A DNA stretch of 64,000 bases from Chryseobacterium sp. W4I1 (GCF_030816115.1 NZ_JAUSXQ010000001.1:2604001-2668000); one strand, 5' to 3'. Counted from the first letter of the stretch, positions 35,612-43,785 are shown. Translations and numbers: made by a program. The notes: generated by a model from the sequence alone, not told the origin.

Positions 35612-36670
35612 TTAAAATTTCATTACATCTTTTACTACTCCGTTATTCTGGGTATGCTGCAGCAATTCAGTTTCAATAAATATTTTAATCTTTTCTTCTG
35701 AGCCGTCGTTCGGAAAAAGCAGGTGTACGTTAGCCCCGGCATCCAATGTGAAGAATAGCGGCAGACCGGTTTCTCTTCTGAAATCCCAGGTCTTGTTAAT
35801 CACCTCCATTGTCCCGGTTTTCATCAGAATAAAGGCCGGATCGCTCATCATCATCATGGCATGCAGCGTAAGAGCTTCATGCTCCACCAGTTTGATGAAG
35901 CGTTCCATATCACCACTCTTTAAGATGTCTTTCATCGGAACAAAGTTCTCTCTTGCTTCCTGGAATCTTCTTTCAGCGTAGGGATTCGTATTCATTAAAC
36001 CATGTCCTACTGTTGAAGAAACACTCTTCTGACCTTCATGGATCAATAAAACCCAGTCGTTGAAATTTTTGAATATATCGTGAATCTCAGCATCCGGATA
36101 TTTTACAGCAAATAAATCTGAACTTCCTTCCACCTCATCTGATGTTCCCCAAACGACCAGTCCGTTGTACAAGCTTCTGCAGGCGCTACCACTTCCTAAT
36201 CTAGCTAAAAAAGAAGCCTTTCTTAAAGATTCTTCTTCAGACGTTTTTTCAGAAAAAGCCTCATCCAGCTTCATCAGGCATTTCGCTATTGCGCCGAAGC
36301 CTGAAGCAGAACTGGCAATACCGGAACTGTGCGGAAAAGTATTCTCTGTTCTGATAATATATTTCCCCCTCAATATCCATGGAAGATACTGTTCTATATT
36401 TCTGAAATATTTTTCTATTTTTTCTGCAAATTTCACTTCTTCACTTCCTGCAAGAAACGTCTGTACTGAGAAAGACTCGTCCGCAAGAAACTCCATAGAA
36501 GTATTGGTTCTGCAGTGGTTCAAAGTATAGCTAATGCTGGGATTTGCCGGAATCTGATGATCATATTTCCCCCAGTATTTAATCAAGGCAATATTGGATG
36601 GACAGCTTTCTGAAACGACCTGTGTATGAGTAGTAAAATTTTGTTTTCCTTTAAATTCTTGTGTTGTCAT
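35612..36670 (-). CDS. mvaD: Diphosphomevalonate decarboxylase
   Basis: Last step of the mevalonate pathway to isopentenyl diphosphate. 352 residues. 'CPSNIALIKYWGKYDHQIPANPSIS' is the N-terminal family block and 'FPHSSGIASSASGFGAIAKCL' the GHMP-kinase ATP loop; 'GSGSACRSLYNGLVVW' follows. It shows that this organism makes isoprenoids by the mevalonate route, as Flavobacteriia do, and feeds the polyprenyl synthase at 29.6 kb. Confidence 0.95.
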   Translation of the reverse strand: MTTQEFKGKQNFTTHTQVVSESCPSNIALIKYWGKYDHQIPANPSISYTLNHCRTNTSMEFLADESFSVQTFLAGSEEVKFAEKIEKYFRNIEQYLPWILRGKYIIRTENTFPHSSGIASSASGFGAIAKCLMKLDEAFSEKTSEEESLRKASFLARLGSGSACRSLYNGLVVWGTSDEVEGSSDLFAVKYPDAEIHDIFKNFNDWVLLIHEGQKSVSSTVGHGLMNTNPYAERRFQEARENFVPMKDILKSGDMERFIKLVEHEALTLHAMMMMSDPAFILMKTGTMEVINKTWDFRRETGLPLFFTLDAGANVHLLFPNDGSEEKIKIFIETELLQHTQNNGVVKDVMKF

Positions 36671-36726
36671 AGTCTGATATAAAATGATAAAACTTTTGTA
36701 CCTTTTGGTTTATAAAGCTTTATTTT

Positions 36727-38497
36727 TTAATACATTTTTTCAATAATATCCGCATACTTTTTTAGAACTACGTTTCTTTTGACCTTCAATGTTGGCGTGA
36801 TTTCCCCGGTATTGATATCAAATTCAGCAGGCATGAGGGTGAATTTTTTCACTTTCTCATAGTCTGGCAGATGACTCTGTAATTCTTTAATTTTCTCTTT
36901 ATATAAAGTAACGATTTTTTCGTCTTTCACAGCTTTCTCCCAATTGGTAAAAGGGATATTATTTTTCTTGATAAAATCCTGCAAAAAATTCAAAATTCGG
37001 AACAATAAGTGCCGAAACAAACTGTCTTCCTTCTGCTACCAGCATGATCTGCTGGATAAAATTATTGTTGGTAAGCAGGTTTTCAATCTGCTGTGGCGCC
37101 ACATATTTTCCGTTGGAGGTTTTCATCAAATCTTTGATTCTGTCGGTGATGATCAGGTTTCCTTTATCATCAAATTTTCCGGCATCACCTGTTTTGAACC
37201 ATCCATCTTGAGTGAAAACTTTCTGGGTCTCTTCCGGCTTATTGTAATAGCCTTTCATGATACCGTTTCCTCTGGCCTGGATCTCATCGCTCTCACCAAT
37301 ACGAATTTCTAAGCCTGGCAAAGGTTTTCCACTGGTTCCATGCTCAAAATGGGTCAATGGGAAAAGTGTGAGTGTAGCAGTAGTTTCTGTCAGCCCGTAA
37401 CCTACAGTCACATGAATCCCTACAGAATCGAAGAATTTTGTGACTTCCGGCGACAGAGAGGCTCCACCGCAAGGTAGAAACCATAGCCTACCGCCCATTT
37501 TTTCTTTAATTTTACTGAAAACAAGCCGTTCTGCAAGAGATTCTTTTAGCTTTAATCCAAAAGGAATGGACTGTTCGTTCCTTCTCAATTCAGAAGTCTG
37601 CCATCCTGTTGCCAGCGCCCAGTCGAATATTTTTTTCTTAATGGATGAACCTTCTTCAGCTTTTTCTAAAACTCCTGCATATACCTTCTGGAAAAATCTC
37701 GGTACGGCACACATCATAGTAGGTTTTACTTCTTCTAAAGCTGTGGCAATATTTTTCGGATCTTCCAGGAAATAGACTCTTGCTCCGCCGTAAAGGCAAA
37801 GTAAGCTCCAGCTTCTTTCGAAAACGTGAGTCAAAGGCAGAAATGCCAGTGAAAGTTCTTCTTCAAAATTTTTGAATTTAAAAAACTCAAAGTGGGAATC
37901 AAAAGCTTTGATAAAATTTCCGTGGGTAAGCATAACACCCTTCGGAGTGCCGGTAGTTCCGGATGTGTAGATCAATGTGGCAGTATCATCGTCCTCTTTT
38001 TTACAGATTTCCAGCTTAGGAGAGGATTTTGAAATGAAATCTTCAAGATAGAAACTGTTGAATTCTTTTTTGATCCAAACGGATTTTTTAGAAACAATAA
38101 TGGTTTCCAGCTGATTGCCTTCTTTATGTAAAAATTCCAGACAGGCATCATACTGCTCTTGGCTTCCAACAAGAACGGCTTTTGCCGAAGAATCATTGAG
38201 AATATATTCTGCCTGTTCTGCATTGTTTGTAGAGTAAATAGGAACAGTGATCGCACCAATCGCCATGGAAGCGAGATCAAAGATCATCCATTCTGATGAG
38301 TTGTCTGAATAGATGGCTACTTTATCATTTTCCTGAATTCCTGCATTTTTGAGTGCATTGGCCGTTTTAAAAACGATCTCGCCGAATTTTTTCCAGCTCA
38401 GCTCTTTCCAGGATTCTCCTTTCTTTTTAAAGCCAATTGCTGATTTTACAGGATGTTTTTCTACATTTTTAAGGATAATTGCTGCGGCAAGATTCAT
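36727..38497 (-). pseudogene. Long-chain acyl-CoA synthetase (AMP-binding), broken by one frameshift
   Basis: The first 512 codons (38497-36959) are a normal AMP-forming ligase: 'YTSGTTGTPKGVMLTHGN', 'VGYGLTETTATLTL', 'DRIKDLMKTSNGKYVAPQQIE'. They run into a stop just after 'VPNFEF'. The expected C-terminus ('LQDFIKKNNIPFTNWEKAV ... TPTLKVKRNVVLKKYAD', with the catalytic Lys) continues in another frame, to 36727. Removing one base from the A6 run at 36983-36988 restores a 589-residue protein. Sequencing error, decay or programmed shift cannot be told apart here. Overlaps the next gene by four bases. Confidence 0.85.
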
Positions 38498-39507
38498 GAA
38501 TTCAGCTTTTTGTCGTTAATATAATTGTTAAGATGAAAATCGATGCTTTCTGTCACGGGAATAAACTGATAATCAATCTCTTTTTTTATTTTTTGGTTGG
38601 AAATGATATTGAGTGAGGATATAGATTCAATATTAGACTTTGTAATGATTCTCAGCTTCGGAATCAGCCATCCGAAGAGGATATTGGACAGCCTTCCTAA
38701 ATTTAACTGAGATTTTGTAAGGATCTTTGCCTTTTTAAGACCTAATTTCGACCTGATCTGTTTTCCAAGATCTTCGTATTTTTTGTTTTCAGAAATCAGA
38801 ATGAAACGTTCCCCAAAAACATTTTTATCCATCAGCTGAATGGATATTTCAGCAGCATCTTTTACGTCTATGTAACTGGTTCCGCCGGAAAAGGTGAAGC
38901 TATTTTTTTCAAAAGTCGGGAAAATATCACCGCTGCTCTGTCCCCAGTTTCCGCTTCCGATAATCATTCCCGGATTTACAATAATGGTATTCAAACCTTC
39001 GGCAGAAGCCCTCCAGACCTCCATTTCAGCAAGGTGCTTAGAAATGGCGTAGGCGGAGTGTTCTTCTTTAGGATTAAATTCAGAACTTTCGTCTAGCTCT
39101 CCCTTCTCATTAAAAATATCCAGTACAGCAATGGTACTCACGTGAAGGAATTTTTTCACCTCTGAGCCTTCGCATGCAAACAGCAGATTTTCTGTACCTT
39201 TTACATTAGTATGGTACATTTCTTTTTCATCATGAGGATGGAAGCTTACTTTGGCAGCACAGTGATAGACTTCATCTACTCCTATTAATGCATCCTGCAG
39301 AGACACTATATCATCAAAATCTACATCTACCCATTCGATCCTATTAAAAAAATCATCAGGATTCTCTGTATAGAAGCTGTAAGAATGTCTTACATCGTTT
39401 AAATTGCTACCTGGTCTTTTGGAAGCACGCACGTTTTTCCCTTTTTTAAGAAGTTCCAACACAACTACTCTTCCCAGAATTCCTGTTGCACCCGTTACAA
39501 AAATCAT
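38494..39507 (-). CDS. NAD-dependent epimerase/dehydratase family protein
   Basis: 337 residues, extended short-chain dehydrogenase fold. It starts 'MIFVTGATGILGRVVVLELLKKG' (NAD-binding Gly-x2-Gly-x2-Gly), has 'VYHCAAKVSFHPHDE', and the active-site Tyr-x3-Lys in 'HSAYAISKHLAEMEVW'. Its stop overlaps the start of the acyl-CoA synthetase gene by four bases (38494-38497), so the pair is one translational unit. The substrate is unknown; the neighbour suggests acyl or lipid modification. Confidence 0.85.
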   Translation of the reverse strand: MIFVTGATGILGRVVVLELLKKGKNVRASKRPGSNLNDVRHSYSFYTENPDDFFNRIEWVDVDFDDIVSLQDALIGVDEVYHCAAKVSFHPHDEKEMYHTNVKGTENLLFACEGSEVKKFLHVSTIAVLDIFNEKGELDESSEFNPKEEHSAYAISKHLAEMEVWRASAEGLNTIIVNPGMIIGSGNWGQSSGDIFPTFEKNSFTFSGGTSYIDVKDAAEISIQLMDKNVFGERFILISENKKYEDLGKQIRSKLGLKKAKILTKSQLNLGRLSNILFGWLIPKLRIITKSNIESISSLNIISNQKIKKEIDYQFIPVTESIDFHLNNYINDKKLNS

Positions 39508-39895
39508 TAATTATTTACTTGATTGCTGACTAAAATATAACAATATTTTCTATCCGGCAATTCTTCAAGATCTTATGAAAAACTGCTTGTGCAAATTTGC
39601 AATTTTTAAAGCAGAATTCCACTTAATTTAACCAATATTATCATTTTGCTGGGCTTTCTTTGTATTCTGAAATACCATGTGAATATTCCTAACCACAAAA
39701 GGAGCAAAAGTTTTACACTTTAGTTGTTTTGAGCTTAAATACGCTAAAAGAAGAAGACCAATTAAGTTCATTGAAAATCATGGGTTTTCGTAATGACAAA
39801 AAAATTGTCGGATCAGACATTCCCCTCCTTTGGAGGGGGTGGCGAAAATTCAAAGAATTTTTGACGGGGTGGTTCCATATACAACCTTAATTAAA
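39508..39895. other. Spacer with repeat copy 2
   Basis: About 390 bases with no ORF. It holds the interspersed repeat at 39810-39874, a GACAA/TTGTC hairpin just before it (39795-39809), and nothing else recognisable. Confidence 0.5.
39810..39874. repeat. Interspersed repeat, copy 2
   Basis: Identical to copy 1 over its last 40 bases (39835-39873). It has an intact CCCCTCC-TTT-GGAGGGG hairpin and the AAAATTC/GAATTTT inverted repeat. Confidence 0.8.
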
Positions 39896-39930
39896 AAAAG
39901 TCACAGAAATTTAAAATTTCTGTGACTTTT
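39896..39930 (-). terminator. Terminator of the graspetide operon
   Basis: A 16-bp stem (39896-39911 with 39915-39930) lies beyond the stop of the last ligase gene; on the minus strand a T run follows. Confidence 0.85.
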
Positions 39931-39953
39931 GACTAAAAATAATAATTTTATTT

Positions 39954-40958
39954 TCAAGCCATTACCATATTATTTCTCCTCGGAGCTTTATCGCAAAGAA
40001 CATCTGCAATACTTTTGGAAATAAGGTTTTCTTCAGTCAGATTATCCAGCCAGAAAAATTCACCTGCCGCATTAATCTCAATGAAATAATACTCGTCTTC
40101 AGGGGAAACAATGATGTCTATAGCACCATAATCCACATTATAAACGTCTAAAAGTTCAAGGAGTTTTGCTTCTACATCTGCCGGAAGTTCTGTTCTCACC
40201 CATTTGGTTAAAAGATTTACTCCGTCCTTTCTCCAATCCACTTTGGCATCTTCTGATTGTTGGGAATCTATTTCAAAAGCATATACATCCTGTCCTACAA
40301 TGGTAACACGGAGCTCTTTTTTCTTTTCAATTTTTTTCTGAAACTGCATCGGGCAGTATACTAATGTATCCAGCTCTTCAAGCTTGTCTTCATTAACTAC
40401 ATTGGTAAAAACTACGCTTTCCACACCGTCTTCGTAAATGGCAAAACCAGTCTGCATTTTAGCGATAACATCCTTGTGCTTAAGAATGAATTTTCTGGCT
40501 TCTTCAGGGTTGTTGGTGAGACAGGTTTCGGGAATTTTAAGGCCTAACTTAACAGCAACTTTTAACTGTTCTTCTTTACTGTCCAGTCTTCTGTAAATCC
40601 CAGGTTTCCCCAGTGCATAAGCATCTACAGATTCTATAAACCCGAAAAGTGTATTGCGGATCTCTCCCATTGCAGCACCATAGAATTTCTTATCCATTTC
40701 TTCCTTCACTCCGTTTCCTATATTATAAGCTCTTCTGTACCAAACGGCAGCAATATCATCAAGACGATACTGAGCGTCTTTGGTTTCAAGGATACTTATC
40801 CACTCTCCATCCTGGAAAATAGTAGAGAGTTTGTTTTGTATAGGATACAGGTCTACATCAAAACGAATGACCTCACAGCCGTTCTTTTCTATATATTCTG
40901 TTACTTTTTCAATTGAAAAATTATCTTGAGTATGTGTAATGATTAATATTTTATTCAT
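39954..40958 (-). CDS. ATP-grasp graspetide ligase, MvdD/MvdC family (second ligase)
   Basis: 334 residues. Starts 'MNKILIITHTQDNFSIEKV'; contains 'AVWYRRAYNIG', the ATP-grasp central domain 'KMQTGFAIYEDG' and 'CPMQFQKKIEKKKELRVTIVG', and ends with the Mg/ATP site 'GAIDIIVSPEDEYYFIEINAAGEFFWLD'. Such enzymes link side chains of a precursor's Thr/Ser or Lys to Asp/Glu, forming omega-esters or amides. Its start overlaps the preceding ligase stop by eight bases. Which bond it makes is not decided by sequence. Confidence 0.9.
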   Translation of the reverse strand: MNKILIITHTQDNFSIEKVTEYIEKNGCEVIRFDVDLYPIQNKLSTIFQDGEWISILETKDAQYRLDDIAAVWYRRAYNIGNGVKEEMDKKFYGAAMGEIRNTLFGFIESVDAYALGKPGIYRRLDSKEEQLKVAVKLGLKIPETCLTNNPEEARKFILKHKDVIAKMQTGFAIYEDGVESVVFTNVVNEDKLEELDTLVYCPMQFQKKIEKKKELRVTIVGQDVYAFEIDSQQSEDAKVDWRKDGVNLLTKWVRTELPADVEAKLLELLDVYNVDYGAIDIIVSPEDEYYFIEINAAGEFFWLDNLTEENLISKSIADVLCDKAPRRNNMVMA

Positions 40959-41907
40959 GGATATTGATTCTTTTTATAAGGTTATCGGCAATTCTTTCTG
41001 CGATGGGAAAACCCAGTTCTTTCTGAAGCATTCCCCATTCTCCCTGAGGATTTACTTCAAGGAAATAATATTTTCCGTCTTTTCCTCTGATCATGTCAAT
41101 GGCACCGATGTAGAGTCCCATTTCTTCCATCATGGAAGCAAGACCTGTTTTTACATCTGGTGGCAGCTCATAGGCTGACCAAAAATAATCTCCCTGAGCT
41201 GATCTCCAGTCTACATGGTCACTGTTGTTGATCTTTCCTGTAAAAAAATCCCCTGCTATATAGACAATTCTCAGTTCATATGCTTTTTCAACATAAGGCT
41301 GGAAAATCATCGGACAATAAGTGATATCTGAAATATTCTCAAGGGTATCTTCTTCAATGACCATCGTGGAAATAAGGTTTTCACCACTCATGGTTTTTGC
41401 AGTGAGGCTGTGAAGTTTAGCCACAGCTTTTCCGTTGCAATGTTTGTGGAAAAAGGCTGTGATCTGTTCTTCGTCGTTTGAAAATATCGTTTTGGGAATA
41501 GTTAAATGATGAGCTTTTGCTATTTTCAGCTGAAGCATTTTATTTCCGTCAATCTTTCTTTCATTTTCATAAGGATTGATCCAGGGAACATTTTCTAAAA
41601 CAGTGATCAGGTTATAGCGGAGACTTGCATATCCGCTCAGGAATATTTTCTTATAATCTTCATCCAGTTCTTCAGGAGTGCTTATTGCCCAGGCTTTTCT
41701 GTGCCAGACTGCTTTAATATCTCTGGAATGAATGCTGTTTCCTGCTTCATCAGTCAGCTCAAAAGAGTTTTCATTCACACTGATTTTCTGAAGATGATTC
41801 ATACGGTCTGAATTCAATCTGAAAAAAGGAATATTTTTAGAAGTAAGATATTCGAAAAAAATATCAATATTGTAAAAATCCTGTGAATGAGTAATGCAGA
41901 GAATCAT
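40951..41907 (-). CDS. ATP-grasp graspetide ligase, MvdC/MvdD family (first ligase)
   Basis: 318 residues, clearly a paralogue of the next gene: 'MILCITHSQDFYNIDIF', 'AVWHRKAWAIS', 'CPMIFQPYVEKAYELRIVYIAG' and 'GAIDMIRGKDGKYYFLEVNPQGEWGMLQ' align with it position by position. It lies directly after the precursor genes, separated by a hairpin attenuator. With two ligases present, one may form the esters and one a lactam, as MvdD and MvdC do for microviridin, but that split is inferred. Confidence 0.9.
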   Translation of the reverse strand: MILCITHSQDFYNIDIFFEYLTSKNIPFFRLNSDRMNHLQKISVNENSFELTDEAGNSIHSRDIKAVWHRKAWAISTPEELDEDYKKIFLSGYASLRYNLITVLENVPWINPYENERKIDGNKMLQLKIAKAHHLTIPKTIFSNDEEQITAFFHKHCNGKAVAKLHSLTAKTMSGENLISTMVIEEDTLENISDITYCPMIFQPYVEKAYELRIVYIAGDFFTGKINNSDHVDWRSAQGDYFWSAYELPPDVKTGLASMMEEMGLYIGAIDMIRGKDGKYYFLEVNPQGEWGMLQKELGFPIAERIADNLIKRINIHE

Positions 41908-41925
41908 TTGCCGGTTTTTATTGAA

Positions 41926-41953
41926 AAAGGAAACTTAATGGTAAGTTTCCTTT
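41926..41953 (-). terminator. Attenuator between precursor genes and ligase genes
   Basis: A perfect 12-bp stem (41926-41937 with 41942-41953), 4-base loop, followed on the minus strand by TTTTTCAA. It would let precursor mRNA exceed ligase mRNA, a common arrangement in peptide natural-product operons. Confidence 0.75.
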
Positions 41954-41989
41954 GAAGTGATTGTATTAATACGATTAATGATTAATTTC

Positions 41990-42217
41990 TTAGTCTAATG
42001 GAACTGTTGGTGAATCGTCATCCCCATCAGATGGATACTTCATGGTATGCATTAGATCATCCTGAGGAGAAGTTACATTGTCAATCGCTGGTTTTGTGAT
42101 CGCATCTCTTTCAGGAATTGTGATATCCCCTCCACCTTTTACAGTTTCAGGATCTTTAAGCTGCTTTTCTAAGAATGATGCAAAAAAAGGCTTCTTTTGT
42201 GAATTTTTGTCTTTCAT
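41990..42217 (-). CDS. Graspetide precursor peptide 1 (microviridin/marinostatin family)
   Basis: 75 residues. Leader helix PFFASFLEKQ (10-19) is the microviridin recognition helix. A GGG (28-30) precedes three exact eight-residue units T-x4-D with Thr at 33, 41 and 49 (TIPERD, TKPAID, TSPQDD), then the main core T58-M-K-Y-P-S-D-G-D-D-D68. By homology Thr58-Asp64 and Ser63-Asp66 would be ester pairs and Lys60-Asp67 a possible amide. Unlike microviridin, the acid positions are Asp, not Glu. Tail SPTVPLD. Confidence 0.92.
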   Translation of the reverse strand: MKDKNSQKKPFFASFLEKQLKDPETVKGGGDITIPERDAITKPAIDNVTSPQDDLMHTMKYPSDGDDDSPTVPLD

Positions 42218-42268
42218 AATAATTTAGTTTGGTTAAAAATATGATTGTACTTTCCTATTTACGGGAAT

Positions 42269-42508
42269 CTAAACAACATCATCATCACCGTCAGAAGGAT
42301 ATTTCATGGTAACCATGAGATCCTTACTTGGCATTGTAACGTGATCAAAAACCTGCGCAGTCACATTATCAACTGAAGGAGCAGTGATGATATCATTATC
42401 AGTATTTGTAATAATTCCCGCACCTCCCTGAATAGTTTCAGGATCTTTGATCTGCTTCTCTAGAAATGAAGCAAAAAAAGGCTTCTTTTTTGAATTTTCG
42501 TCTTTCAT
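42269..42508 (-). CDS. Graspetide precursor peptide 2
   Basis: 79 residues. Same leader (PFFASFLEKQ, 10-19), GG (28-29), then four T-x4-D units with Thr at 34, 42, 50 and 58 (TNTDND, TAPSVD, TAQVFD, TMPSKD), an exact eight-residue period, and the main core T67-M-K-Y-P-S-D-G-D-D-D77 ending in VV. The unit TMPSKD looks like an intermediate between single and full cores. Predicted rings as in precursor 1. Confidence 0.92.
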   Translation of the reverse strand: MKDENSKKKPFFASFLEKQIKDPETIQGGAGIITNTDNDIITAPSVDNVTAQVFDHVTMPSKDLMVTMKYPSDGDDDVV

Positions 42509-42527
42509 AATTGAGTTATTAGTTTTA

Positions 42528-42770
42528 TCAGATTTCTAATTCCCCCGATTCATCACTGTCAGACGGATATTTCATCGTTACAGCCTGATCTTTCAGAACA
42601 GATGTTGCGTTGTCAAGAAACGGAGATGTAGTTACAGTGTCTCTTTCTGGTATTGTAAGAATATCAGTAGTAGGGGTAGTAATCCCTCCCCCCTGAATAG
42701 CCTCCGGATCCTGAATTTGTTTTTCCAAAAACGAAGCAAAAAACGGTTTTTTTGAGTTTTTCTTTTCCAT
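42528..42770 (-). CDS. Graspetide precursor peptide 3
   Basis: 80 residues, first gene of the operon. Leader PFFASFLEKQ (9-18), GGG (27-29), then T-x4-D units at Thr31, 39, 48 and 56 (TTPTTD, TIPERD, TSPFLD, TSVLKD). The main core T65-M-K-Y-P-S-D-S-D-E74 equals the marinostatin core TMRYPSDSDE except for Lys in place of Arg. Lys67 plus Glu74 would allow the lactam that marinostatin lacks. The stop is 19 bases before the next precursor start. Confidence 0.93.
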   Translation of the reverse strand: MEKKNSKKPFFASFLEKQIQDPEAIQGGGITTPTTDILTIPERDTVTTSPFLDNATSVLKDQAVTMKYPSDSDESGELEI

Positions 42771-42892
42771 AAGTTAAAATATTTTTAGTTTTTTATGAAA
42801 AACTAAAGTACAAAAAATTTCAACATGTAGGGAAATATAATTTTATTTTTTATATAAAATTTCAACTAAATCATTAAAATGAAAGAATTAAA

Positions 42893-43672
42893 TTAGTCCA
42901 AACCTAAAAATTCCTTAACAACAACCGCGAAATCCACAGGATTTTCAGCCTGAACCCAATGTCCTGCATTTTTCACCGTTACAATTTTAGCTTTGGGAAA
43001 CTGCTGTTTGATACCGTATTCATCCTGAGGAAGGATATAATTTGATTTCTGGCCAGCTATAAATAAGGAATCCCCTTCAAAAACACCAAATTTCACTGCA
43101 TTGGAAACAAACTCGTTATATTTTTCAGATAAAGTTTTAAGATTAAACCTCCAATTCAGCTTTTTATTATCATCCCAGTACAGATTTTTTGCTAAAAACT
43201 GAATGGTAGACTTTTCCGGAATATATTGACTCAAAACAGTTTCAACCTCACCTCGTGAATGTACCGCATCAAAATCTACTGTTTCAAGAGCCTTGATAAT
43301 TCCCTGGTGATGCGGAGGATAAGCTTTGGGCGAAATATCAACCACAATGAGCTTTTCTACTTTTTCAGGATATTTTAAAGCAAACTGCATGACCGCTTTT
43401 CCACCTAAAGAATGTCCTAAAACATGAGCTTTCTGAATTCCGTAATGATCCATATAACGGGCAATATCATCCGCCAGATCATCATGAGACATACTTTCTG
43501 AATGAAAACTTCTTCCATGATTTCTCAGATCAATTAAATGTACGGGAAGATATTCTCCCAGGTCTTTTCCGAAACTTCCCCAGTTATCAAGCATTCCAAA
43601 CAGTCCGTGGAAGACAAGAAGTGGCGTAACTGTAAGATTTTCGCCGAATATTTTTGAATTTAAGATTTCCAT
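42893..43672 (-). CDS. Alpha/beta hydrolase, YbfF-like esterase
   Basis: 259 residues. 'LLVFHGLFGMLDNWGSFGKDLG', 'VHLIDLRNHGRSFHSESM' and 'VLGHSLGGKAVMQFAL' (nucleophile Ser) are close to the YbfF/abhydrolase pattern; 'NAGHWVQAENP' gives the His. Cytosolic. It is on the same strand as the graspetide genes and lies just upstream, but no sequence sign ties it to that pathway; a coincidental neighbour is the simplest reading. Confidence 0.88.
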   Translation of the reverse strand: MEILNSKIFGENLTVTPLLVFHGLFGMLDNWGSFGKDLGEYLPVHLIDLRNHGRSFHSESMSHDDLADDIARYMDHYGIQKAHVLGHSLGGKAVMQFALKYPEKVEKLIVVDISPKAYPPHHQGIIKALETVDFDAVHSRGEVETVLSQYIPEKSTIQFLAKNLYWDDNKKLNWRFNLKTLSEKYNEFVSNAVKFGVFEGDSLFIAGQKSNYILPQDEYGIKQQFPKAKIVTVKNAGHWVQAENPVDFAVVVKEFLGLD

Positions 43673-43785
43673 TGTTTTAAATTTAGAAATTAGAGGTTAA
43701 AAGTTAGAAATTAGCAGATGGTGGTTGAAAGTAATCTACATACGGATAACTTGCATCTTATCCATCTTCAAGTTTTTTCTATTTT

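Noticed and set aside
36727..38497. Programmed ribosomal frameshift as cause of the split acyl-CoA synthetase
   Set aside because: A slippery run exists, but such control is unknown for this enzyme family, and a second similar break at 48.48 kb makes a homopolymer sequencing error the simpler reading.
42893..43672. YbfF-like esterase as a tailoring enzyme of the graspetides
   Set aside because: It is a common housekeeping hydrolase with its own gene-free spacer of over 120 bases to the precursors. Only position suggests a link.
43680..43785. Possible repeats or small genes in 'tagaaattagag'-like spacers (also 44510-44658, 58480-58517)
   Set aside because: Low-complexity word-like AT spacers without stable inverted arms; no support for a specific element.
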